From a virus, in the IMG/VR virus record IMGVR_UViG_3300018910_000019, positions 1 through 51,777 of that record: a stretch of 51,777 nucleotides of DNA. One strand, given 5' to 3'. The notes under the pieces are model-generated. The model did no database searches. It saw nothing but the letters and a program-made list of their open reading frames with translations, and was not told the DNA's origin. Numbering within the stretch: position 1 is the stretch's first letter; every line of letters begins with the position of its first letter. This document shows, piece by piece, positions 1 to 6,403 of this stretch. A program made the translations under genes and the position numbers.

Positions 1-138
1 GTGGCGCAGCGGCGCGCGCTGCTGCGGCTCGCGGCGGCCTCCGCGCGGGACGGGCAGATCCGCCTGCTCGGCGCGGTGAGCGACGCGTCCTGGGCGGCCG
101 GGCAGCACGGGGTGACGGTGGTACATCTGAAGACGTGA
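1..138 (+). CDS. 3' end of an unrecognised host gene (partial)
   Basis: The frame is open from the first base and stops at TGA 136-138, giving the last 45 residues of a protein that begins outside the window; the GTG at base 1 need not be a start. The tail is Ala/Arg-rich and ends VTVVHLKT. I do not recognise a family. Its stop overlaps the GTG start of the next gene (GTGA), so the two are probably translationally coupled and co-transcribed. High GC and strong G/C third positions fit a Streptomyces chromosome. Confidence 0.6.
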   Translation: MAQRRALLRLAAASARDGQIRLLGAVSDASWAAGQHGVTVVHLKT

Positions 139-560
139 CCTCCCAAGAACCGCACGAGTCCCAGGAATCCCCGCGCGAGCCCCAGGCCCCGCACCAGTCC
201 CAGGAATCCCCGCAAGAGCCGCAAGAACCCCCGAGCGAGCCGCTGGACGTGGCCCGGCTGCAACGCCGGCTCGCCGAGTTCGCCGCGGCCCGCGACTGGC
301 AGCCGTACCACACCCCCAAGAACCTGGCGGCCGCGCTCAGCGTGGAGGCCTCCGAACTGGTCGAGATCTTCCAGTGGTCGACGCCGGAGGAGTCGATGCG
401 CGTGATGGCCGACCCGGACTCCGCGCACCGGGTCAGGGACGAGGTCGCCGACGTCCTCGCCTATCTGCTCCGGCTGTGCGACGTGCTCGGCATCGACCCG
501 CTCGCCGCGCTGGACGCGAAGATCGACCGCAACGAGCGCAGGTTCCCCGCACCGGAATGA
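135..560 (+). CDS. MazG-like nucleotide pyrophosphohydrolase (host)
   Basis: A 141-aa protein. Residues 1-37 are a low-complexity Ser/Gln/Glu/Pro stretch; the rest is a compact all-alpha NTP pyrophosphatase fold. The metal-binding pattern is visible: E71, E74 and E77 in one helix, then E103-V-A-D106 in the next (the ExxE...ExxD signature). This family hydrolyses non-canonical (d)NTPs to NMP and pyrophosphate. The GTG start overlaps the upstream stop. It belongs to the host flank, left of the prophage. The repetitive N-terminus could mean that the true start lies further in. Confidence 0.85.
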   Translation: MTSQEPHESQESPREPQAPHQSQESPQEPQEPPSEPLDVARLQRRLAEFAAARDWQPYHTPKNLAAALSVEASELVEIFQWSTPEESMRVMADPDSAHRVRDEVADVLAYLLRLCDVLGIDPLAALDAKIDRNERRFPAPE

Positions 561-611
561 CCTGATCCGGTATCACTCTCCGGAGTCAAACTCTGTGGCG
601 AATCCGAATTG

Positions 612-620
612 TTGTCCACA
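612..620 (+). promoter_or_regulatory. Single DnaA-box-like 9-mer
   Basis: TTGTCCACA matches the Streptomyces DnaA-box consensus exactly and lies in the gap between two host genes. It is a lone copy, so a chance match or a DnaA titration/regulatory site is likelier than an origin. Confidence 0.3.
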
Positions 621-731
621 GATTTCCGTCTTCCTCTGGCCTTTTGCCTCCCTGACCCTCACTCTGGGTAGTGAACCAGTGGAGGTTGGGCGGACGCGCC
701 GTCGGCGCGTCGGGACAGACGGGGACAGCGC

Positions 732-1202
732 ATGGACGCGGTGCGGCTCATCCTGACGAGCAGGCGCGCCCTCGCGGCGAGCGGCGAGGTGCCGAAGATC
801 ATGACGGAGGTGTGGCAGGCCCAGGCGCTGGCGCAGGCGATCGGCAGCCGCCTCGCCGTCTTCGGCCCACCCGAACTACGCGGCGAGGCCCTGGGGTTGA
901 CGGAACTCGCGGGCCGCGGCTGCGGGGTCCTGGAGACACCGGACCTCGCCCCGGGCGAACTGCGCGCGGCCCAGCTCACCGAACTGGGCGACGCCCGCCG
1001 GGCGCTGACCCACCTCGCCGGGCTGCTCGGCGAGGTCGGCATCGCCCTCGTCGGCATCGCCTGCGCGGCGCCCGACGAGGCGACGTACTGGCAGTGCATG
1101 GAAGCCATCGACGCGGCGGACGAGTCCCGGGACCGGGTCCGCGAGCTGCTGCGCAGACTGGCGGACAGAGAGCAGGCGATACCCCAGCGGGAGGCGGGCT
1201 GA
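732..1202 (+). CDS. DUF6099-like host protein
   Basis: A 156-aa alpha-helical protein starting at ATG 732 after the purine-rich sequence GGGGACAGCGC. No catalytic motif, signal peptide or membrane segment is visible. The helical sequence with LxxARRALTHLAGLLGEVG resembles the uncharacterised family DUF6099 found in Streptomyces chromosomes; this is from memory and moderately sure. It is host DNA left of the integration site. The preceding gap holds a hairpin (GACGCGCC/GGCGCGTC, about 693-711). Confidence 0.6.
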   Translation: MDAVRLILTSRRALAASGEVPKIMTEVWQAQALAQAIGSRLAVFGPPELRGEALGLTELAGRGCGVLETPDLAPGELRAAQLTELGDARRALTHLAGLLGEVGIALVGIACAAPDEATYWQCMEAIDAADESRDRVRELLRRLADREQAIPQREAG

Positions 1203-1278
1203 GCCCCGCGCTCCCGCGAATCGGCTCCCGCCGCCGGGTGCGGTCACGCCCGCTCGCCATGGTGCTCCGCGCTCTTTC

Positions 1279-1320
1279 GCGGATGCGGATGCGGGTGCGG
1301 GTGCGGATGCGGGTGCGGGC
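1279..1320. repeat. Hexamer tandem repeat (GCGGAT/GCGGGT)
   Basis: Seven tandem six-base units (GCGGAT, GCGGAT, GCGGGT, GCGGGT, GCGGAT, GCGGGT, GCGGGC) in the intergenic host sequence. A period of six makes it open in several frames on both strands, which explains the long arginine-rich spurious frames here. Confidence 0.75.
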
Positions 1321-1391
1321 AGTGCGGGGCTGGTCGCGCAGATCCCCGCGCCCTGACAAGGTTCCCGCGCCGGAGCGAGAACGGACCCCTC

Positions 1392-1586
1392 TCACGCCAC
1401 GGGAGGCTCCGCCCCCTGGCAGCCCCGTTCCTCGACGGCCCCCGCGGGCTCGCGGCCCGCCGCCTGGAGGTCCGCGTCCAGGGCGGACAGATCCGCGTTC
1501 AGGGCCGCCATCAGCTCCTCCATCTGCTGCAGCAGCCCCTTCGGCTGAGCGGCACCGCCCTGCTGCGGCACGGTTTCCTCGGACAT
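1392..1586 (-). CDS. Small helical host protein
   Basis: A 64-aa protein starting at MSEETVPQQ. I chose this start because GAGGAGG lies 5 nt upstream on the minus strand; the frame is open further upstream but has no comparable ribosome site. The middle (LLQQMEELMAALNADLSALD) is a short amphipathic helix. The family is not recognised. It is divergent from the oxidoreductase gene that carries the phage attachment site and lies in host DNA. Confidence 0.6.
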   Translation of the reverse strand: MSEETVPQQGGAAQPKGLLQQMEELMAALNADLSALDADLQAAGREPAGAVEERGCQGAEPPVA

Positions 1587-1848
1587 GACGGCCTCCTCGG
1601 CCCGTGGCCCCGCGAGGGGCCGGTACGGGTGGCGCTCCGGCGACGACACGCCGGTGCGGGAGCCGGGCGGTCCGGCTCCGCCCGAGCCAACGATCACCAC
1701 CAGACCGGGTCACTGGCCCGGGCAAGCCCCCGCACCGGGGTTGACGTTTTTCACCCGCCCGGGCACGACGGGCGCACAGCACGGCGCGGGGGCGCCCCAC
1801 CGGACCCCGCACCACCCCGCCCGGACCCCGGCGAGGCAGGATGGAACC

Positions 1849-2061
1849 ATGGATCTCCGAATCTTCACCGAACCCCAGCAGGGCGCCACCTACGAGACCC
1901 TGCTCACCGTGGCGAAGGCCACCGAGGATCTCGGGTTCGACGCGTTCTTCGGAACCGGTACCGTATCTACCCATGGAGCTAGTTGCCCTGGGGGACAGGG
2001 ACCACCAAGACATGGTCAGGGCAGTGACCTACGGCCGGCAGAGCCACAAGAGCGAGACTGA
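1849..2061 (+). pseudogene. LLM-class F420-dependent oxidoreductase, 5' fragment cut by prophage
   Basis: ATG 1849 opens a protein beginning MDLRIFTEPQQGATYE and running to LGFDAFF (residue 34, base 1950). This is the typical N-terminus of luciferase-like, F420-dependent oxidoreductases of Streptomyces. After base 1950 the frame leaves the family: the expected continuation (an R-S-D-H-Y type motif) is replaced by phage-encoded residues and a stop at 2061. The remainder of the gene should lie beyond attR, outside the window. The flavin/F420 barrel cannot form from this fragment. Confidence 0.75.
1930..1975. other. attL (left prophage junction)
   Basis: Left of about 1950 the sequence encodes the conserved start of an LLM-class oxidoreductase; right of it the coding similarity ends and the integrase follows within 60 bp. 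This is the arrangement expected of attL made by a large serine integrase, whose att sites share only a few core bases. The crossover lies near TTCGACGCGTTCTTC (1936-1950). The exact dinucleotide cannot be fixed without attR or an empty site. Confidence 0.65.
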
Positions 2062-3748
2062 CAGCCAGGCATCCCCACTTATGCAGAAGGAGAAGGGGAT
2101 CGCGTACATCAACTCACAAGACAACTGGAAGCACGTCGGACACTACGAAGACGTGGGCCTGTCTGGGTACGACCCCAACGTCTACCGACCGGACTTCGAG
2201 CGGATGATGGAGGACGCACGGCAGCGCAAGTTTGACGTCGTCGTCATCTACATGCTATCGCGACTCACGCGTCAGGGCGCCGCGGAAGCACTGAAGATCC
2301 AAGAGGAGCTTGCACAGCACGGAGTCGCGATCGTCTCGACGCAAGAACCCTTCATCAACACGTCAGATGACAACCCGTTCGGCGTTGCCTTCTTCGCGCT
2401 GATCGCCGGACTTGCGCACCAAGAATCCAAGAACAAATCGAAGTTCATCCGCGACGCCTTCGCGGAACTGAAGGCGAAGGGCTCGCACTCCACCGGCCCG
2501 GTCCCTTACGGCTTTGACGCCGAGTCGGTTCAGGTCGACGGGGTGACCATTCGTGTTCTCCGGCCGGGCGAGACGAGTGACGAGGAAATCGGCCCGAAGT
2601 CGACGCCTGCGGATAACGTGATGCACATCATTCAAGAGGCTGAGCGAGGAGTGAAGGAGAACGCTATCGCTTATGCCCTGACCGAGAAGAGGGCCAAAAC
2701 GCCGCTCGGAAGTCTCGACGAGGAAGCGGCAAAAGCTCGCCGAGAGGCTGCATCAAAACGCCGCAAGGGCGGTGCATCTGACACAGCAGACTACGAATGG
2801 TCATCCACCGTTGTCCGCCGGATACTTCGCGATCCGCGTTTGGCTGGCTTTGCTATCGGCCCTGTTGACCCCAAGACGAAGCGCCGGCAGATCCTTCGGG
2901 ACGAGAACGGCCAGCCTGTGCGGCCTCACGAAGGCTTCATCACTCCAAAGCGCTGGTACGACCTCCAGGCGATCCTAGACGGACGTAAACGGGAGCGCGT
3001 CGTGGACCGAGCCGGGACGCTGACATTCCTCGGCTCGTGGGGAGTCCTGCGCTGCGGGCTGTGTGATTCCGGAATGACGGTGTCGAACACAGACAGCACC
3101 TACGTATGCAACCTTCGCCGGAGCGTGGGCACCGTCGGTAAGCACGTCCTCCGAATCAGGCAGGAGGATGCCGACGCCATCGTTGCGAGTCGTCTATGGA
3201 CCAAGGTGGCCAGCCTGGACCCGGAGGACGATGATGACATCGCCATCCTCGCGGCTGCCGCGGAGAGGTTCGCTGTCCAGGGTGCCGACCCGGAGGCCGC
3301 CGCAGAGCTGGCGGAACAAGAGGCACAACTCGCCCACGTCCAGCAGAGCATGAAGGATCTCTACGCCGACCGAGACGAAGGGCTGTACGAGGGCAAGACG
3401 GGGCGCCAGGCGTTCAAGGACACCATCCGCAAGTACCAGCAGCACGAAGCGCGCTGCATGGCGCGCATCGACGAACTGAAGGCCGCTGCCACCGTTGCAA
3501 CGCGCCTCCCCATCGACGACTGGTTCGCCGACTCCGACGAAGGCAACCCCTTCGAGCCGGGCGGGCTGTGGGACAGGTGGGATGTGGCCGACAAGCGCGC
3601 CTTCCTGTCTCTCTTCGTCGACTCAGTGTCAGTCGGCCCGGCCGGCACGAAGCGGGGCTCTCGCCTCGAACGGGCTGAGAAGCGCATCGAAATCACGTGG
3701 GCGAGCCCTGCGGAAGACGAGGAAGATAACGAGTCGGTAACAGGCTAG
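2012..3748 (+). CDS. int: Large serine integrase
   Basis: Catalyses attP x attB recombination through a covalent phosphoserine intermediate. From ATG 2012 the protein has 578 aa. Resolvase domain: catalytic Ser11 in TYGRQS, and the arginine motif LSRLTRQG near residues 82-89. Then a recombinase domain, a zinc ribbon (C348, C351, C366), a coiled coil at about 427-497, and an acidic tail. Overall it resembles phiBT1/phiC31 integrases rather than R4. ATG 2012 gives the usual short N-terminus; ATG 1973 is an in-frame alternative with a poorer ribosome site. The frame stays open upstream into host DNA (to ATG 1841), so a longer chimeric product is possible in the lysogen. Confidence 0.95.
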   Translation: MVRAVTYGRQSHKSETDSQASPLMQKEKGIAYINSQDNWKHVGHYEDVGLSGYDPNVYRPDFERMMEDARQRKFDVVVIYMLSRLTRQGAAEALKIQEELAQHGVAIVSTQEPFINTSDDNPFGVAFFALIAGLAHQESKNKSKFIRDAFAELKAKGSHSTGPVPYGFDAESVQVDGVTIRVLRPGETSDEEIGPKSTPADNVMHIIQEAERGVKENAIAYALTEKRAKTPLGSLDEEAAKARREAASKRRKGGASDTADYEWSSTVVRRILRDPRLAGFAIGPVDPKTKRRQILRDENGQPVRPHEGFITPKRWYDLQAILDGRKRERVVDRAGTLTFLGSWGVLRCGLCDSGMTVSNTDSTYVCNLRRSVGTVGKHVLRIRQEDADAIVASRLWTKVASLDPEDDDDIAILAAAAERFAVQGADPEAAAELAEQEAQLAHVQQSMKDLYADRDEGLYEGKTGRQAFKDTIRKYQQHEARCMARIDELKAAATVATRLPIDDWFADSDEGNPFEPGGLWDRWDVADKRAFLSLFVDSVSVGPAGTKRGSRLERAEKRIEITWASPAEDEEDNESVTG

Positions 3749-3912
3749 GGAGTCGATGTCGAGGCCTGCGGAGGGGCGGGAGCGTCGCGCGAGCCGGGCG
3801 CAGACGTCGAGCCGCCTCCGCGTCCTCCACAGGCGCCTGTGGATAACTCCAGAGAGTTACCAGTGACGCCCAAGAGGCCACGCATAGTAGCTACTTAGGT
3901 CATTTCTCTAGC
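3749..3912. other. Non-coding block after the integrase with two palindromes
   Basis: No gene is seen from 3749 to 4268 (520 bp). The first part holds an 18-bp perfect palindrome TCCACAGGCGCCTGTGGA (3826-3843) immediately followed by TAACTC-CAGA-GAGTTA (3844-3859). A GC-rich inverted pair (GCGGAGG...CCTCCGC) just after the integrase may be its terminator. The palindromes could be operator sites; the function is unknown. Confidence 0.5.
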
Positions 3913-3920
3913 CAAAGTGT

Positions 3921-3988
3921 CAAACTAACTAGTGTTTTCAAGTCCCTCTTAACGTGTTAAGGGCCGACTGAAAACAGGGGTTAGTTTG
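3921..3988. repeat. Long inverted-repeat element, copy 1
   Basis: Outer arms CAAACTAAC (3921-3929) and GTTAGTTTG (3980-3988), middle arms TGTTTTCA (3933-3940) and TGAAAACA (3969-3976), and an inner TTAAC/GTTAA stem form a nested hairpin. The flanks extend the symmetry (CCAAAGTGT left, ACAGTTTGC right). A second copy is at 31679-31747: the middle arms differ in sequence but still pair, which suggests selection on structure. Confidence 0.75.
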
Positions 3989-4195
3989 ACAGTTTGCGCA
4001 CACCCTGCCGGAGGACGCTACCAAGATCATCCCCGCGTCACGCGCACCCCATAAACATAGTAGGTGGGGAGGACGTGGCGGCCGTAGCGTGTAGCGTGCG
4101 GCCCGCTCCCCTCCTTGACGGCCGGCGTCGCTCCCGCGCTCCGTGGCTCTCTCCTCCCACGTTGCAGCGTGGTTGAGCGCCCGGCCGTCCTCGAC

Positions 4196-4232
4196 GTCAC
4201 ATCGTCTGCGGTTTCCCCCATAACGAATGTGT
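4196..4232 (+). promoter_or_regulatory. Conserved phage early promoter-like element, copy A
   Basis: GTCACA, 11 nt, then TTCCCCCATAACGAATGTGT. This is one of five copies in the window with identical spacing, each just before a transcription unit. It ends 36 bp before the ATG at 4269. GTCACA could be the -35 region and TAACGAAT the -10 region, 19 nt apart. Confidence 0.7.
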
Positions 4233-4268
4233 GGGACCGCGAGCGTCCCGACCGACTTGGGAGGCTTC

Positions 4269-4448
4269 ATGGACGACATGATCAGACCGTCATGCAACGA
4301 TCCGCAGTGCCCAGAGCCCGGCATCATCGCCGGGTGGTGCCCGGGTCACGCGATTCAGCGGTACCGGCGCCAGGCCATCCGGACGACACCAGAGCGGTAC
4401 CTGAGCGGGCGCACACGGCGCCGCATGGCCTCGGACAAGAGGCCGTAG
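4269..4448 (+). CDS. Small putative zinc-binding early protein
   Basis: A 59-aa protein, first gene after promoter element A. The ATG at 4269 is preceded by GGGAGG with 5-nt spacing; the longer GTG-started frame lies inside the promoter element and is rejected. It has a C-x4-C-x9-C-x2-H pattern (C9, C14, C24, H27), suggesting one zinc site, then a basic tail (RYRRQ, GRTRRR). DNA or protein binding is plausible but no family is recognised. The next gene starts 9 nt downstream. Confidence 0.65.
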   Translation: MDDMIRPSCNDPQCPEPGIIAGWCPGHAIQRYRRQAIRTTPERYLSGRTRRRMASDKRP

Positions 4449-4457
4449 ACTCACGGC

Positions 4458-4628
4458 ATGGACGAGGAGCTGTGGAAGCTGACGGAGGAGGCGGAGCGCG
4501 ACGCAGAGCTTGGCGCGCTGCTCGACGTCAGCATCCCCGACGTTCCGGACGCTCCCGAGATGCCGCCGCACGTGAGCGCCAGGCTCGACCAGGCAGCCGC
4601 GGAGCGCAGCGACCGAGAGTCGCACTGA
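4458..4628 (+). CDS. Small acidic hypothetical protein
   Basis: A 56-aa, strongly acidic, helical protein from ATG 4458, nine bases after the preceding stop and probably in the same transcript. It starts MDEELWKLTEEAERDAELG. No family is recognised. No strong Shine-Dalgarno is visible, so translation may depend on coupling to the upstream gene. It ends 150 bp before the tRNA cluster; that gap shows nothing convincing. Confidence 0.5.
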   Translation: MDEELWKLTEEAERDAELGALLDVSIPDVPDAPEMPPHVSARLDQAAAERSDRESH

Positions 4629-4778
4629 ACGGCTGTACCCGGACGGACGCTTAGCCAGCGACCCTTGTCCCGGGGCAGAGGACGCGGCGGGGTGGCACCC
4701 ACAGCAACGCGCGGCGTCCACGACGAGCCGGAACAACGGGGATGGCGGCATGTCCGTGCGGTCCGCCGGCTCGTCATT

Positions 4779-4851
4779 GCTTCCGTAGCTCAGTGGCCAG
4801 AGCCCCCGCCTGTCGAGCGGGTAGTCGCCGGTTCGAGTCCGGTCGGGAGCG
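4779..4851 (+). tRNA. tRNA-Asp (GTC)
   Basis: Complete 73-nt cloverleaf: acceptor GCTTCCG/CGGGAGC (one G-U pair), D stem GCTC/GAGC, anticodon stem CCCGC/GCGGG with loop CTGTCGA (anticodon GTC), 5-nt variable loop, T arm with TTCGAGT. CCA is not encoded. It decodes GAC/GAU, very common codons in these phage genes. Confidence 0.93.
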
Positions 4852-4927
4852 CAAGGACGTCAAGCACCGTGGGACCTCTCGCGGACAGCCTCTGACGGCC
4901 AACACCCGGGCCTCACGGTCCGGACGC

Positions 4928-4984
4928 GAGCCTGTGACCGTGTGGGGTCAGGTAGCTGCTCCGGTTCGATGCCGGGCGGGCTCA
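4928..4984 (+). tRNA. Shortened tRNA-like RNA (possible tRNA relic)
   Basis: A canonical T arm (stem TCCGG/CCGGG, loop TTCGATG, 4960-4976) is followed at once by CGGGCTC and A. CGGGCTC pairs over 7 bp with GAGCCTG at 4928-4934, as an acceptor stem would. Only 25 nt, not the usual 41 or so, lie between, and they form one hairpin (TGACC/GGTCA, 6-nt loop). It therefore looks like a tRNA lacking one arm: a decayed gene or a tRNA mimic. No anticodon can be assigned. Confidence 0.45.
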
Positions 4985-5127
4985 CAGGGGGCGTCCCGTG
5001 CGCGACTGCGCAGCGCGCGCCTGAACTCCGTGACCGCCGGCAGGCGGGGGAGCGGAGAGAAGAGCAGCGGCAGCGACGCCGCGAGGCTGCTCACGCTGTC
5101 CGACGGCGGGACCCGGGCAGCACATCA

Positions 5128-5203
5128 CGGGACGTGGCCAAGCTTGGACTAAGGCGCCCGCTTTGGGAGCGGGAGATCGCGCGTTCGAATCGCGCCGTCC
5201 CGA
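5128..5203 (+). tRNA. tRNA-Pro (TGG)
   Basis: A 76-nt tRNA: acceptor CGGGACG/CGTCCCG, anticodon stem CCCGC/GCGGG with loop TTTGGGA (anticodon TGG), T loop TTCGAAT, discriminator A, and no encoded CCA. TGG reads CCA and wobble Pro codons, which are rare in very GC-rich hosts, so it may supplement the host pool. Confidence 0.93.
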
Positions 5204-5254
5204 CTGACGCAGTGGTGACGTATTGGCCACGCCGGTCCGGATCTGATACATGAG

Positions 5255-5283
5255 AAAGGCCCCGTTTACCCCCCGGGGCCTTT
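5255..5283 (+). terminator. Terminator after the tRNA cluster
   Basis: Perfect 10-bp stem AAAGGCCCCG/CGGGGCCTTT with a 9-nt loop, ending in TTT. The AAA/TTT ends make it able to act in both directions. It closes the tRNA unit, and could also stop minus-strand transcripts coming from the lipoprotein side. Confidence 0.8.
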
Positions 5284-5407
5284 CGTACCCCGCTTGCGCG
5301 GGGAGCACTTGCTATCAACGCCCTACATCGGGCCATCCCCGCTGACGCGGGGACCATACACCTGTCATCGTGAGCATCTGGGACATCCCCGATGTCTCGG
5401 GGAGCAC
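5280..5407 (-). CRISPR. Three type I-E CRISPR-repeat-like hairpins (degenerate mini-array)
   Basis: Three 29-nt units at 5280-5308, 5329-5357 and 5379-5407, read on the minus strand. Each has a five-base start (GTGCT or ATGGT), a CCCCG-stem/GNNA-loop/CGGGG hairpin and an eight-base tail. Loops are GCAA, GTCA and GACA. In the unit at 5379 the closing C-G pair is changed to A-T on both sides, keeping the stem. The layout matches class I-E repeats such as E. coli's. The spacings are only 20 and 21 nt instead of about 32, and no cas genes are in the window, so this is not a normal array. Repeat mimics (RNA anti-CRISPR) or processing hairpins are alternatives. Confidence 0.45.
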
Positions 5408-5425
5408 GAGGAAGACGCTAGCAGA

Positions 5426-5466
5426 CCAACCCCGCCGCGGAGGAGAGTTCCCGCGAGCGGGGTTGG
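5426..5466. repeat. CCAACCCCGC inverted repeat
   Basis: Perfect 10-bp arms CCAACCCCGC (5426-5435) and GCGGGGTTGG (5457-5466) with a 21-nt loop, just before the ribosome site of the gene at 5485. It could be an mRNA leader hairpin or an attenuator. It lacks the tetraloop of the CRISPR-like units. Confidence 0.55.
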
Positions 5467-5484
5467 CGACGTTCAGGAGGATGC

Positions 5485-5694
5485 ATGGCGCACATGCTGG
5501 GCGCCGCAGGCTTCGCAGGTACAGGATGCTCCCCGAGGTGCCGACGGACGCACACACCCCGTCCGAAGCACACAGCGAAGGTCATGCGGCTTCGCGAGCA
5601 TGCGGACTGGCGTCGCGACTGGGCGGACGACGTTGACTACTCGTGGTACGAGCGCAACTCCGCGATCCTGATCGACCTGGGCCTGATTAGCTAG
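5485..5694 (+). CDS. Small basic hypothetical phage protein
   Basis: A 69-aa protein from ATG 5485, with AGGAGG 4 nt upstream. It has a Gly/Ala-rich start (MAHMLGAAGFAGTG), a basic C/H-containing centre (CSPRCRRTHTPRPKHT) and an aromatic/acidic tail (DWADDVDYSWYERNS). It looks like a conserved Streptomyces-phage hypothetical; no function is known to me. It converges with the lipoprotein gene and overlaps its stop by 8 bp. Confidence 0.65.
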   Translation: MAHMLGAAGFAGTGCSPRCRRTHTPRPKHTAKVMRLREHADWRRDWADDVDYSWYERNSAILIDLGLIS

Positions 5695-6319
5695 CTGGCA
5701 GCTCCACCACGAACGCCGGCTCCCCGGACGGATCCTCCGTCCCGTAGTAGCCGACGGTTCCGCCCTTGCGGGCGACGTCGAGGATGAGGGTCCCGGTGAC
5801 GGACTGCCCCGGCTTGTAGGTCGTGTCCAGCTCCGGACCCTCGCCGACGCCCTCCAGCGTCGTCGCGTCCTGCGCGGCTGTCTGCTCGTCCTCCCACCGC
5901 ATCATCCCGTAGGTCATGATCTCCGCGGGCGCCTTGCCGACGTTCTTCAGCGTGAGCTTCAGCTCGACGTACTGACCGTGCTCGGGCTCGTTGGTCGTGT
6001 CGACCTCCGCCGGCGTCACATAGCGGGCGCTCTCGACGGTGACGGACATCTGTGTCGTCACCTTGTAGTTCTCGCCGTACTCATCGGTCTCACCGATATC
6101 AAACTTCTCCGTCTCGCCGACGCCCACGACGGGCGCAGGGGCGGACGACGCCGCCTCCTCGAACGGCTCCTGCGACGGCTGCTCTTCAGCGGGCGGATCC
6201 ACTGACGCGGACAGCGTCGGAGCGGGTCGGTCCTTGTCCGGCTCCGACGAGCACCCCGTCAGCAGAGCAGCGGACAGCACAGCAGCCGGCACCACGGCAC
6301 GGCGAACGTAGGCGCGCAT
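5687..6319 (-). CDS. Secreted lipoprotein, DUF4352-like (candidate moron)
   Basis: The only convincing minus-strand phage gene, 210 aa from MRAYVRR with GGGGGG just upstream. It has a signal peptide and lipobox LLTGC (Cys23), an acidic Pro-rich linker at about 27-70, then a beta-rich domain (VELKLTLKNVGKAPAEI, GTLILDVARKGGTVGYYG) like the immunoglobulin-like DUF4352 domains. It would be anchored outside the membrane. The opposite orientation, between tRNAs and packaging genes, is typical of genes expressed from the prophage, for example superinfection exclusion; that role is inferred. A palindrome GTGGCC...GGCCAC (6341-6358) lies upstream. Confidence 0.8.
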   Translation of the reverse strand: MRAYVRRAVVPAAVLSAALLTGCSSEPDKDRPAPTLSASVDPPAEEQPSQEPFEEAASSAPAPVVGVGETEKFDIGETDEYGENYKVTTQMSVTVESARYVTPAEVDTTNEPEHGQYVELKLTLKNVGKAPAEIMTYGMMRWEDEQTAAQDATTLEGVGEGPELDTTYKPGQSVTGTLILDVARKGGTVGYYGTEDPSGEPAFVVELPAS

Positions 6320-6340
6320 AGCGCATCCCCCCATGACTCA

Positions 6341-6358
6341 GTGGCCCTCCCTGGCCAC
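6341..6358. promoter_or_regulatory. Palindrome between divergent lipoprotein and HNH genes
   Basis: GTGGCC-CTCCCT-GGCCAC lies 22 bp upstream of the lipoprotein start and 45 bp before the HNH gene. Its position in a divergent intergenic region suggests an operator; no copy was noticed elsewhere. Confidence 0.35.
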
Positions 6359-6403
6359 CCGGAGCAATCAGCGTAAGGCACAGGCGTAGGACGAGGAGGC
6401 GCA

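Noticed and set aside
612-620. Chromosomal replication origin signal
   Set aside because: One DnaA box only; Streptomyces oriC contains many clustered boxes.
4020-4050. Extra copy of the promoter element (GCGTCACGCGCACCCCATAAACATAG)
   Set aside because: Similar words are present, but the 11-nt spacer is lost and the C-run is shorter; at best a decayed copy.
4115-4654. 179-codon frame over promoter A and the two early genes
   Set aside because: Covers the conserved promoter element and overlaps two better-supported small genes; composition is a shadow.
5280-5407. A functional CRISPR array
   Set aside because: Spacers are 20-21 nt, only three diverged units are present, and no cas genes or leader are in the window.
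5426-5466. Fourth unit of the CRISPR-like series
   Set aside because: It has the CCCCGC/GCGGGG pairing but a 21-nt loop and none of the flanking repeat sequence, so it is kept as a separate hairpin.
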